Positions 8,632 through 17,361 of a stretch of 64,000 bases of DNA are shown piece after piece. Under the pieces are notes generated by a model, which searched no databases, was not told the DNA's origin, and saw only the letters and a list, made by a program, of their open reading frames with translations. Both the position numbers and the translations under genes were made by a program. Origin of the DNA: J038 sp034437535 (GTDB lineage Bacteria > Chloroflexota > Anaerolineae > Aggregatilineales > Phototrophicaceae); assembly GCA_034437535.1 (NCBI GenBank), contig DAOTTZ010000119.1, positions 5,370 to 69,369 of the forward strand, given 5' to 3'. Each line of letters begins with the position of its first letter. Position 1 is the first letter of the stretch.

Positions 8632-11600
8632 ATGGCGACGAGAACAGCCGATTACCGGAATGAACAAACCAATGCGTTGAGCGGGTTCTTTTCTCGCTCG
8701 GTGGTGCTGAACTGGGAACTGGTGCTTTACATCGCGATCTTTGCGCTGGCGATCTTCACCCGGTTTTATATGCTGGGTGACCGCACCATGAGCCACGATG
8801 AAAGTCTGCACACGGTCTACTCCGAAGATCTTTACGCGCAGGGGATCTACACCCACAACCCGATGATGCACGGCCCGGTGCTATTTCATGCGACTGCGTT
8901 GAGTTATTCGCTCTTTGGGGTGAATGACTTTAGTTCGCGCATCTACCCGGCGGTGCTGGGTGTGATGATCGTGATGTTTCCATTATTGCTCCGGCGGTGG
9001 TTAGGCCGCACCGGGGCGATATTGGCGTCTGTTATGTTGTTGTTATCGCCGTTAATGATGTATTACAGCCGGTATATTCGACACGATATGCCGTCGATTT
9101 TATCTGCGATGCTTATGTTCTGGGCGGCGATGATGTACATCAGCGGCCCACAGAAGTTACGACGACGAGGCTACTGGTTATATATCATCGCGGCGGCGAT
9201 GTTATGGAATCTAGGATCTAAAGAGACGGCCTTCATTTACGTCGCCATCTTTGGGGCGTTTTTGACGTTGTATTGGTTGGTGCGGGTGGTTCAGCATTAT
9301 TTCGGCATCAATGGCAAGATTGCGTTCTACACGTTGACGACCAGTATTTTGCTGGCGGGTGTGTTCGCGCTTGGCATGATCGTAGTGATCTCTATTTCGT
9401 TGTTGGAATTCCCCACGTTGGATGCCCGTGTCGATTTTGTGATCGACCAATTCAACGTGATGCTCAGTGGCGGGCCATTAGAAACTGCTTTTGTCTCGTT
9501 TCTTTCCTGGATGGGCCTGACGGTCGTCTTGATCCTGGCAATCATCATCGGCACTGGCCTATGGGCTTACCGCAAGACGGATGTTCACCTCAACCTGCTG
9601 GATGTGCTGGTGGGAGTATTGGCGATACTGGTCATGTTATGGCTGACGACGGCCTGGTCACATACGAATGGGCTGGATGTTAATGGCAACACAATTCGCG
9701 TCAGTACGTCGGCGGCGTCACTTGCCGCCGGGATGATCGCGGCGGTTTCGATCTTGCTGATTTATGCCGCCTTCCGTGTGCTGACCGGGCGATTCTTTAC
9801 GCGGCATTTTATCGTCATGGGTCTGTTGACCTTCACCGTGATGTCTGGTTTGTTGTTGATCGAAGAATTGTCGTTCGAACCGAGACGCCAGCTTGATGAG
9901 CAAAACGCGGTCGAGCAACGTCAACAACCTGTCCCCGGTGAGGAGGGCGGGTTGCCCATCGAAGAAGAAGTCGAGGGGTCGCCATATAATGAATATCCGC
10001 TGGCGATTGCCTGGCTTCTGGCGGCAGTCTCCATCAGTGGGATTATCTATGCAAAGGTCAAGGGATACTGGCGCGAAGTGCGTCACTTCCCGGAGTTCGA
10101 TGTCTTGCTCATCATGGGGTCGTTGATCTTACCCTGGTTGACGGCGGTCTTCATCTTCTGGTCGAGCAGTACCGAGACCGAATGGGTACAAATCGGTGAT
10201 TCGGCCCGTTGGTTGGCAAACTTCTTGCCGGTTGCGGGTGAGGAGAACCTGTACCAGCAATCGTTACAGATCGGCCAGATTGTGGTCGGCACGTTAGCGT
10301 TCTTGCCGCTGGCGTTGATTTCTATCGTGGCGGGTTTGGCCTGGAATTGGAAACGCTGGTTGATCGCGGCGGCGGTGTTCCATGTGCTGTTTGCGTTCTT
10401 CTTCACCACCATCTTTACCAACATCGAAGGTCTGGCAACTGGCATGATCTACAGCCTGCAATACTGGCTGGAACAGCAAGGTGTGCGCCGGGGAGACCAG
10501 CCCCAATATTATTACACCAACGTCATCATGCCGATCTACGAGTTTTTGCCGATGATCGGGTCATTCTTTGCGATGCTAGCCGGCATGGTTTTCTTCTGGC
10601 GTAAGCGTCGTCAATTGGATGAGGAGACTCGGCCCGCCGGGGAGACCGACGGTACTTATGGCATGGCCCTGCGGGTGCTCGGTGAGCAACCGAACCTGGC
10701 AGAAGAAGCCGACCGGGATTTTGAGACCAGCCCGCCACCGCTCGAACGCGATGATGGGATTGATCTGGAAGCCTTCAAAGCGGATGCGGATGAAGCGACC
10801 GACCTGGAGTATGTATCCGACGAGAACTGGCGGCGTCGATATTCGCTCTGGTCGGCGATTCCGTTCGGTCTGGGTATGATCGGCGGGTTGGCATTTGCGC
10901 TGTTTAACTGGCTGATGCGCCCGACAGGCGATGTGAATCTGCTGGGCTTCCTGGATCTGTTCGGGGCGGATGTCTCGGTCGTCGTCGCGTCGGAAGTCGC
11001 CTTTGGTATCGGCATCGGGTTGTTCGTCGGCGGGGTGATCGGCCTGGGCTTTTATGTGTTGCCGATGGCGCGTGAATATCTGGCAGAGCGGGCCGAACGC
11101 GATCCAGAAGCCATGCTCGGGGATCCGATGGATTACATCCCGGAAGAACACGACGAATACAAAGGCTGGAAGCTCAATTATGTGCCGTTCCTGCTGTTCG
11201 TCGGTTGGTGGGCGGTGCTGAGTATGTTCGGTTATACGCTGGCCGGGGAGAAAATGCCCTGGCTTGGTACCCATCTGACTGTGCCGCTCATCTTGCTTTC
11301 CGCCTGGTACTTTGGCCGCATCATCGACCGCATTCGCTGGTCGAACCTGGCGAATGATGGTTGGATCGCGCTGATCCTGGTGCCGCTTGGTCTGGTAGCG
11401 GCGGCACAGTTGGTTCTGCCCATTCTGGGTGGCAGTCCGCCCTTCCAGGGCACGGCATCCGGGCAGTTAGAGGATACCTATCAATGGTTGGTGGCGGCGG
11501 CCTTGCTGGTGGGGGTGTTTGTCGGTCTCTTCTGGCTGGCGGATCGCCTGACGGGTTGGCCGTACATCCGGCAGGTTTTCGCGCTAGGGGCCTTTATCGT

Positions 11601-13275
11601 CCTGGCGGTGATGACATTCCGCACGGCATGGCAGGCTAACTTCATCAATCAAGATCGTGCAACAGAGTTCCTGGTCTACGCGCATGCCGGGCCAGCGAAT
11701 AAAGCCGTGACTGAATTTCTGTTAGAGGTCAGTGAACGCACCACCGGCGGCGCGAACATGCGGATCTTGCATGATGGCAAGTTTAGCTGGCCGGGGGCCT
11801 GGTATGTGCGTGACTTTTCCGATAATAACGCACGCGAGTTCATTAATGACGGGACGGTGCCGCAACAACAACAATTAAATGATGTAGTCGCGGTGTTAGT
11901 CGGCGTGGAGACAGATCGTGTCGTCCAGCAAAGCCTGCTTGATGACTTCGAGCGTTACGAATATGTACGGATGTGGTGGCCGATGGAAGATTATAACGAC
12001 ATCTCCGCCCAGGAGGTCAACAACTTCCTGGATTTCACCCAGCCGAACGAAAATCAGAAGCGGCGTGGTCTGTTTGACATCTGGTGGTCGCGTGATTACC
12101 GGACTTACGCCCAGGCCCGCGCAAATGAATTCCCGAATGCATCAGGTTATACGCTGGATGACTGGCCGCTTGCCGACCCGATGTACGTTTATATCCGTAA
12201 GGACGTTGCGGCGCAGATCTGGCCGTATGGCATCGGTGATGCGACGGCGTTAAATCCGTTTACCGAGATCCGGCCCAACATCTGCGTGGAAAATTACCAG
12301 CAACTCTTCGCCCAGCAGACCCTGGTCGATCCGGTCAATCCGCTGGATCGTCCGATGGATATGACGATTGCTGATGGCCGGTTGTACGTAGCGAATGATG
12401 GTGCCAGCGGTCGGATCAATATCTTTGACCTGGAAACCGGCCAACCGCTGGATACCTTCGGCCAGTTTGGTGAGCGCACCCAACCGGGGGCCTTCTTCCA
12501 ACGGCCTAACAGTCTGGCAATTGCGCCGGATGGCGATATTTATGTGGCGGATACCTGGAACTTCATGGTGCGTGGCTTTACCGCAGATCGGGAGCCGATT
12601 GCATCCTGGGGGACGGAAGACCGGCGCGGATTTGAGGTCGAGGCGGAGCCTTACGACGGATTATTTGCCCCGCGTGACATCGCCATCGACGCACAAAACC
12701 GGATCTATGTCTCCGATACAGGGAATAAGCGTGTGCGCGTTTATCTGCCAGATGGCACCTATCTGTTTGACATCGGTGAAGGTGGTAGTGGGCAGGGTCA
12801 GCTCAATGAGCCATCCGGCATCGCACTCCACCCGGACGGGCGACTGTTCGTGGCCGATACCTGGAATCAGCGGATCGCGGTCTTCAATGTGAATACCGGT
12901 GTCTCAGTTGAGAATTACCGTGTGCGAGCCTGGACGAATGGCTTCGGCGGGCGGCCTTATCTTGCATTGGATGTTGAGCGCGGGTTGCTCTATGTGACCG
13001 ACCCCGACGCGACAACGGGCGCGGTGCTGGTGTTAGATATAGAAGGGAATTGTGTCGGTTCATTCGGGGAGATTGCCGCGATAGGTCAATCGCCGGATAC
13101 CTCACAATTTGCTGAGATTGGCGGCATCACAGTGGATGCGAGTGGTAACGTCTATGTGACGGATCTCGCACTCAACCGGGTGTTGAAGTTCCCGCCATTC
13201 CCTTTGCCGGGTGATGTTGGCCTCAACCCAATGGCTGAAGCGACGCCGGAAGTTCAACCCGGAGCCAACGAGTAA
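8632..13275 (+). CDS. Agl23-like (TIGR03663-type) membrane protein fused to an NHL-repeat propeller
   Basis: Very long protein (1547 residues). Residues 1-1000 are polytopic and match the TIGR03663 / flippase-associated Agl23 type: after the first helix comes DRTMSHDESLHTVY near 47-60 with the His-Asp-Glu of GT-C enzymes, then HNPMMHGPVLFH near 76-87, DFSSRIYPAVLG near 100 and YYSRYIRHDMPS near 144. A cytoplasmic acidic linker lies near 670-740. A soluble part follows the last helices, and residues 1235-1530 form an NHL-type beta-propeller with repeats such as GDIYVADTWNFMVRGF, NRIYVSDTGNKRVRVY and GRLFVADTWNQRIAVF. ATG 8632 follows the anti-sigma stop by eight bases. In Archaea the family is linked to protein N-glycosylation; here a lipid-linked oligosaccharide role is inference. 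Confidence 0.82.
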   Translation: MATRTADYRNEQTNALSGFFSRSVVLNWELVLYIAIFALAIFTRFYMLGDRTMSHDESLHTVYSEDLYAQGIYTHNPMMHGPVLFHATALSYSLFGVNDFSSRIYPAVLGVMIVMFPLLLRRWLGRTGAILASVMLLLSPLMMYYSRYIRHDMPSILSAMLMFWAAMMYISGPQKLRRRGYWLYIIAAAMLWNLGSKETAFIYVAIFGAFLTLYWLVRVVQHYFGINGKIAFYTLTTSILLAGVFALGMIVVISISLLEFPTLDARVDFVIDQFNVMLSGGPLETAFVSFLSWMGLTVVLILAIIIGTGLWAYRKTDVHLNLLDVLVGVLAILVMLWLTTAWSHTNGLDVNGNTIRVSTSAASLAAGMIAAVSILLIYAAFRVLTGRFFTRHFIVMGLLTFTVMSGLLLIEELSFEPRRQLDEQNAVEQRQQPVPGEEGGLPIEEEVEGSPYNEYPLAIAWLLAAVSISGIIYAKVKGYWREVRHFPEFDVLLIMGSLILPWLTAVFIFWSSSTETEWVQIGDSARWLANFLPVAGEENLYQQSLQIGQIVVGTLAFLPLALISIVAGLAWNWKRWLIAAAVFHVLFAFFFTTIFTNIEGLATGMIYSLQYWLEQQGVRRGDQPQYYYTNVIMPIYEFLPMIGSFFAMLAGMVFFWRKRRQLDEETRPAGETDGTYGMALRVLGEQPNLAEEADRDFETSPPPLERDDGIDLEAFKADADEATDLEYVSDENWRRRYSLWSAIPFGLGMIGGLAFALFNWLMRPTGDVNLLGFLDLFGADVSVVVASEVAFGIGIGLFVGGVIGLGFYVLPMAREYLAERAERDPEAMLGDPMDYIPEEHDEYKGWKLNYVPFLLFVGWWAVLSMFGYTLAGEKMPWLGTHLTVPLILLSAWYFGRIIDRIRWSNLANDGWIALILVPLGLVAAAQLVLPILGGSPPFQGTASGQLEDTYQWLVAAALLVGVFVGLFWLADRLTGWPYIRQVFALGAFIVLAVMTFRTAWQANFINQDRATEFLVYAHAGPANKAVTEFLLEVSERTTGGANMRILHDGKFSWPGAWYVRDFSDNNAREFINDGTVPQQQQLNDVVAVLVGVETDRVVQQSLLDDFERYEYVRMWWPMEDYNDISAQEVNNFLDFTQPNENQKRRGLFDIWWSRDYRTYAQARANEFPNASGYTLDDWPLADPMYVYIRKDVAAQIWPYGIGDATALNPFTEIRPNICVENYQQLFAQQTLVDPVNPLDRPMDMTIADGRLYVANDGASGRINIFDLETGQPLDTFGQFGERTQPGAFFQRPNSLAIAPDGDIYVADTWNFMVRGFTADREPIASWGTEDRRGFEVEAEPYDGLFAPRDIAIDAQNRIYVSDTGNKRVRVYLPDGTYLFDIGEGGSGQGQLNEPSGIALHPDGRLFVADTWNQRIAVFNVNTGVSVENYRVRAWTNGFGGRPYLALDVERGLLYVTDPDATTGAVLVLDIEGNCVGSFGEIAAIGQSPDTSQFAEIGGITVDASGNVYVTDLALNRVLKFPPFPLPGDVGLNPMAEATPEVQPGANE

Positions 13276-13309
13276 CGCCTTTACTGGTGTACAATTGATC
13301 GTGCAGATT

Positions 13310-13342
13310 GATCCCGTAGCCGCAAAGGCTACGGGATCTTTT
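13310..13342 (+). terminator. Rho-independent terminator after the Agl23-like gene
   Basis: Perfect 12-bp stem (13310-13321 with 13327-13338), five-base loop GCAAA, followed directly by TTTT. It lies 35 bases after the stop of the Agl23-like gene and faces the end of the convergent ABC permease gene. The minus strand has no T-run after the stem, so it should act mainly on plus-strand transcription and marks the end of the first operon. Confidence 0.88.
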
Positions 13343-13347
13343 GTATC

Positions 13348-14295
13348 TTAGGTCAAGCGGATGCGCGGATTGAGGAATGCGTAAAGCAGATCAGCGATCA
13401 GATTTGAGAAGGCAAATGTAAAGACGATCAAGACGGAGATGGCCTGCAAGACAGGCAAATTTTTACCCGTTACAGAGGAAACCAACATCGACCCCAGGCC
13501 AGGGTAATTGAAGACGTTCTCAATGATAACCAGGCCACCCATCAACCAGCCAATGCTGATGGCGATCACGGTCAACGTAGGCAGGAGTGCATTTCGCAAG
13601 ACATGCCGCAGAATGATACGTCGGCGGGGTAATCCCTTCAGGGTCGCCGTCCGCACGTAAGATTTTTTGAGTTCGTCCAGCATCCCGGCGCGAGTCATAC
13701 GGGTCACATAGCCGATCAAGACGAAGCTGGCCGTTAATGCCGGGAGCGTCAGCCGGCGGAACCAATCATTGGCCGTCATGTCATCCGTCACCAACGACGT
13801 CGCCTCAAACCAGCCTAACTCAATTGCCAGGAAGTTAATCAACACGATGCCGGTCACGAATTCTGGCAAGCCGACAATGGAGAGTGAGACCAGCGAGATC
13901 AGGTTGTCGATCCACCGGTCTTCGTTCAAAGCGGCGACGATGCCCAGCATGATCGAAATCGGGATGGCGATGAGCAAGGTATAGCCTGCTAGAATCAAGG
14001 AGTTGCCCAACCGGTCAATGACGACCGGGCGCACCTGCCATTGCCCTTCGGTATACGAGTTACCCCAATCCGCTGTGACGAAGCCCCCCAACCAGGTGAC
14101 ATATTGCTCTAGCGGCGGGCGATCCAGACCGTTTTCCTGGTTGAAGTTTTCGATTGCGGTGGGCGATGCATCACGCCCGATGACCAACCGGGCGACATCG
14201 CCGGGTAGAAGTTGCGTCAGGGCGAAGATGATAAATGAAGTCACCAGCAGGGTGAGGATCAACAAGAAAAAACGGCGCACAATGTAACGGCTCAT
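13348..14295 (-). CDS. Dipeptide/oligopeptide ABC transporter permease, DppB type
   Basis: Inner-membrane permease of 315 residues, usual length for DppB/OppB. The N-terminal signature is MSRYIVRRFFLLILTLLVT with FALTQLLPGDVA near residues 24-35, a soluble loop, then the permease core with LPEFVTGIVLINFLA near 148 and the EAA coupling loop around KKSYVRTATLKGLPRRRII near 215-233. Ends in the family-typical DLLYAFLNPRIRLT. It overlaps the upstream ATPase gene by four bases (ATGA at 14292-14295), so it is the last gene of a four-gene minus-strand importer operon (substrate-binding protein, DppC, fused ATPase, DppB). The other half of the membrane channel is the DppC-type protein at 16392-17354. 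Substrate (peptide, sugar or metal chelate) cannot be told from sequence. Confidence 0.92.
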   Translation of the reverse strand: MSRYIVRRFFLLILTLLVTSFIIFALTQLLPGDVARLVIGRDASPTAIENFNQENGLDRPPLEQYVTWLGGFVTADWGNSYTEGQWQVRPVVIDRLGNSLILAGYTLLIAIPISIMLGIVAALNEDRWIDNLISLVSLSIVGLPEFVTGIVLINFLAIELGWFEATSLVTDDMTANDWFRRLTLPALTASFVLIGYVTRMTRAGMLDELKKSYVRTATLKGLPRRRIILRHVLRNALLPTLTVIAISIGWLMGGLVIIENVFNYPGLGSMLVSSVTGKNLPVLQAISVLIVFTFAFSNLIADLLYAFLNPRIRLT

Positions 14296-16379
14296 GAGGG
14301 GCGGCTTCCTTCGTTTTCTTCAGTATCCAACACAGGGATTGATTGCATCTCAATCAGGTCATCCAACGCATGATGACAGCGGATGGCGTGCCCGTCGGCG
14401 GTTTGCCTTATGGGTGGGTCTTCGTCAATGCAGATCTGCCCGATAAAGCGCGGACAGCGCGTATGGAACGGGCATCCGGTCGGGCGGTTGCGCGGGCTGG
14501 GCACATCGCCTTCCAACCGGATCTCATTCCCTTTGTCTGTCGGGTCTGGGGATGGGTTGGCAGATAACAGGGCTTCGGTGTAAGGATGCATGGGCGGGGC
14601 TGTAACCTGTTGGTTGGTACCTTGCTCGACAATTTGCCCCAGGTACATCACGGCGATCCAGTCCGACAGATACGTGATAACTTCCAGATCGTGTGAGATG
14701 ACGACATAAGAGACGCCTTCCCCGGCCCGTAGATCTTTGAGCAAGTTCAAGATCACGGCTTGCACCGACATATCCAGCGATGAGGTCGGTTCATCAGCGA
14801 TAATCAGCGCGGGGTCTGCGGCGAAAGCCCGTGCAATAGCGATCCGTTGTTTTTCCCCTCCGCTGAGCTTCACCGGGTAACGATGATAGTATTCAGCGGT
14901 CAAACCGATAGACTCTAACAGATCGATCACACGGTGTTTAATTTGCTTCGATTTGAGTCTTTCCTTGCTGAGCATCTTAAACGTGCGCGAGAGCGTCTGG
15001 CCGACGGTGCGGAAGGGGTTCAGCGCGTCGTGCGGATTCTGGAAGATCATCCGTAGGTCGCTGAGGACGTGATGCTCACGGTTGTTGAGGCTCAGGCTTA
15101 CGTTGAACCCCATCAAGTCGATCTGCCCGGCATCGGCTGTGTTCAAGGCGACCACGACGCGGGCCAGGGTGGTCTTGCCACTGCCGCTTTCGCCGACCAG
15201 GCCCAACGTCGAACGCCCGCGTACACTGAGCGAAACATCATCAACAGCATGGACGTATTGCGGCGGCTTGCCAGTCAGCCGGTCTACCAGGGTGTGATTG
15301 CCGAAGCGTTTGTCGATGTCTTCCGCCAAAAGGACATTTTCTGCCTTTGGTTCGGCGACATCGAATACGCCGCGTGGGCGATTCTTCGGGATCAGTTCGC
15401 CACTGGTGATCTCTTCCCAACGCCAGCATCGCACGGTGCGCCGGTCTTCGACCATCTCTAGCGGCGGTTTATCGGTAAAGCACTTGTCGATTGCCACCGG
15501 GCAACGATCTGCGAAGACACACCCACTGGGCCGCTCTGCCAATGAAGGCGCGACCCCTTCGATGGTCGATAAGCGTGATTCCTGCCCCTGGGCGGCACTG
15601 GGCAGGCTTGCCAATAGACCGCTGGTATAAGGGTGCAGGGGTTGCTCGAAAAGATCGACAACGGGCGCACTCTCCATCACTTCGCCGGCATACAAGACGG
15701 TCACATAATCGCACAACTGAGCGACTGTTCCGAGGTCGTGGGAGACATAAAGCGAAGCGGCTTCTTCCTCTTTGATGAGATCACGCACCAGGTCAAGGAT
15801 GACGGCCTGGGTCGTCACATCGAGTGCGGTCGTCGGTTCATCCAGCACAAGCAAGCGCGGGCGTGTGCTGAGGGCCATCGCGATCATGACTCGTTGTTGC
15901 ATCCCGCCGCTTAATTGGTGCGGGTAATCGGCCAAGACATTTTCCGGGTCAGCGATCTTGACACTGGCTAAGGCTTGCCTGGCGTTCTCGATGGCTTCGG
16001 CCCGGCTTAAACCAAGATGAAGCCGGGTCGCTTCGGTCATCTGCTGGCGGATGGTCAGTGCCGGGTTGAGTGACTCCAGCGCGTTTTGTGGTACCAGGCT
16101 GATCTGGCTCCCCCAGATGTGGCGGAGTTCCTCGTTAGAGAGTGCGGCGAGATCTTGCCCGCCGAACATAATCTGACCGTTAGTGATGCGGGCATTGGCC
16201 GCCAGGTAACGCATCATGGCTAGCCCCAGGGTGGATTTTCCACTGCCGCTTTCACCGACCAGGCCATGAATCTGAAGCGGGTTGATCTGTAGGCTGACAT
16301 CGCGGATGACATTAAGCCAGCTTTTTTTAATCTGGTATTCGATGGATAGGTCATTGACTTTAAGGACGGGTGAGGTCAT
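14292..16379 (-). CDS. Fused two-domain oligopeptide ABC transporter ATPase (DppD-DppF type)
   Basis: Both ATPases of the importer in one 695-residue chain, where most systems use two proteins. Domain 1: Walker A GESGSGKST at 43-51, signature LSGGMQQRV near 158, Walker B LLVLDEPTTALD near 180-190, and the Opp-type C-terminal Cys cluster GCVFADRCP with nearby Cys near 284-318. Domain 2 starts near 350: Walker A GESGSGKTT near 394, signature LSGGEKQRI near 505, Walker B LIIADEPTSSLD near 528, and a second Cys cluster GCPFHTRCP near 635. The Cys clusters are a known feature of DppD/OppF proteins and may hold a metal centre. Two HPYT...LL segments mark the oligo_HPY regions. Starts 12 bases after the DppC-type gene. 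Confidence 0.95.
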   Translation of the reverse strand: MTSPVLKVNDLSIEYQIKKSWLNVIRDVSLQINPLQIHGLVGESGSGKSTLGLAMMRYLAANARITNGQIMFGGQDLAALSNEELRHIWGSQISLVPQNALESLNPALTIRQQMTEATRLHLGLSRAEAIENARQALASVKIADPENVLADYPHQLSGGMQQRVMIAMALSTRPRLLVLDEPTTALDVTTQAVILDLVRDLIKEEEAASLYVSHDLGTVAQLCDYVTVLYAGEVMESAPVVDLFEQPLHPYTSGLLASLPSAAQGQESRLSTIEGVAPSLAERPSGCVFADRCPVAIDKCFTDKPPLEMVEDRRTVRCWRWEEITSGELIPKNRPRGVFDVAEPKAENVLLAEDIDKRFGNHTLVDRLTGKPPQYVHAVDDVSLSVRGRSTLGLVGESGSGKTTLARVVVALNTADAGQIDLMGFNVSLSLNNREHHVLSDLRMIFQNPHDALNPFRTVGQTLSRTFKMLSKERLKSKQIKHRVIDLLESIGLTAEYYHRYPVKLSGGEKQRIAIARAFAADPALIIADEPTSSLDMSVQAVILNLLKDLRAGEGVSYVVISHDLEVITYLSDWIAVMYLGQIVEQGTNQQVTAPPMHPYTEALLSANPSPDPTDKGNEIRLEGDVPSPRNRPTGCPFHTRCPRFIGQICIDEDPPIRQTADGHAIRCHHALDDLIEMQSIPVLDTEENEGSRPS

Positions 16380-16391
16380 GAGATTATCATC

Positions 16392-17354
16392 TTAATCTTG
16401 TTGGAAGACACGACGTAAGCCATCCGACATTAAGTTGACGCTGATAATCAAGATGGCAATGCCGAGAACTGGAAACCACAATTCCCAGGGTTCGTTATTG
16501 ATGCGTGGGCGTGCATCCAGCACCATGCGGCCCCATTCCGGGGTCGGGGGTTGCAGGCCGAGGCCCAGGAAGCCCAGCGACGAGACCAGGAACACAGCGT
16601 AAGACAGGCGTAATGATGCTTCTACAACCAGGGCTGGGAGCACACTGGGGAAGATCTCTCTAAACATGATATAAAGTGTCGATTCCCCCTGGAGCTTGGC
16701 GGCTTCGATGTAGCCCCTCGAGCGCACGTTGAGTGTCGCGCTACGGATCACACGGGTGACGATTGGCACGTATAATAAGACGATGACGATTATCAAGCTG
16801 ATGTTGGTCGCGCCAATAGCTTGTACGAGAGGAAAGCTCGACTCGGCAAGCACTGGCACAATGGTAGAGATCATCACCAGTGCCAGGATCAACGCTGGAA
16901 TGGACAGCAGACTATCCAGGATGCGCGATATAATCTCATCGAGCCAACCGCCAATGTAGCCTACCAGCAGACCGAGGAACGTGCCCAGGGCGACGGCCAG
17001 TGTCGTTGCGGCGAGTGGCAGGCCGATTGTGATTCGTGCGCCCCACAACATCCGGCTGAAAATGTCGCGCCCGCGCTGGTCAGTACCCATCAAGAATGTC
17101 TCCGATGGCGGTTGGCTGGTTTGTGCGCGGCGGTCTTCAAGGCCGATATCGGTGCCGCGTATGACCTGCTCATATGAATAGGGCGCGATGGACGGCCCGA
17201 TAATTGCCAGGATAAGAAAGATGGAGACGATAATCATGCCGGTAAATGCCAGCGGATAGCGGGCCATCTGGCGGATGAAGTTTAGAAAACGTCGGAAAAA
17301 ACGAATCGGAGAAGCCGCTAGCGGCTCCTCCGAGGATGGCGTTCTTACGGTCAC
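16392..17354 (-). CDS. Dipeptide/oligopeptide ABC transporter permease, DppC type
   Basis: Second permease of the importer, 320 residues. The N-terminal cytoplasmic stretch is followed by the first helix with FTGMIIVSIFLILAIIGPSI near 38-57, then the DppC-typical loop FLMGTDQRGRDIFSRMLWG near 88-106, and the BPD permease core with the coupling-loop motif SRGYIEAAKLQGES near residue 212. Ends with a short RRVFQQD tail. Lies seven bases downstream of the substrate-binding protein gene and 12 bases upstream of the fused ATPase, so it is clearly co-transcribed. Pairs with the DppB-type protein to make the channel. Confidence 0.92.
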   Translation of the reverse strand: MTVRTPSSEEPLAASPIRFFRRFLNFIRQMARYPLAFTGMIIVSIFLILAIIGPSIAPYSYEQVIRGTDIGLEDRRAQTSQPPSETFLMGTDQRGRDIFSRMLWGARITIGLPLAATTLAVALGTFLGLLVGYIGGWLDEIISRILDSLLSIPALILALVMISTIVPVLAESSFPLVQAIGATNISLIIVIVLLYVPIVTRVIRSATLNVRSRGYIEAAKLQGESTLYIMFREIFPSVLPALVVEASLRLSYAVFLVSSLGFLGLGLQPPTPEWGRMVLDARPRINNEPWELWFPVLGIAILIISVNLMSDGLRRVFQQD

Positions 17355-17361
17355 GGTAGGC

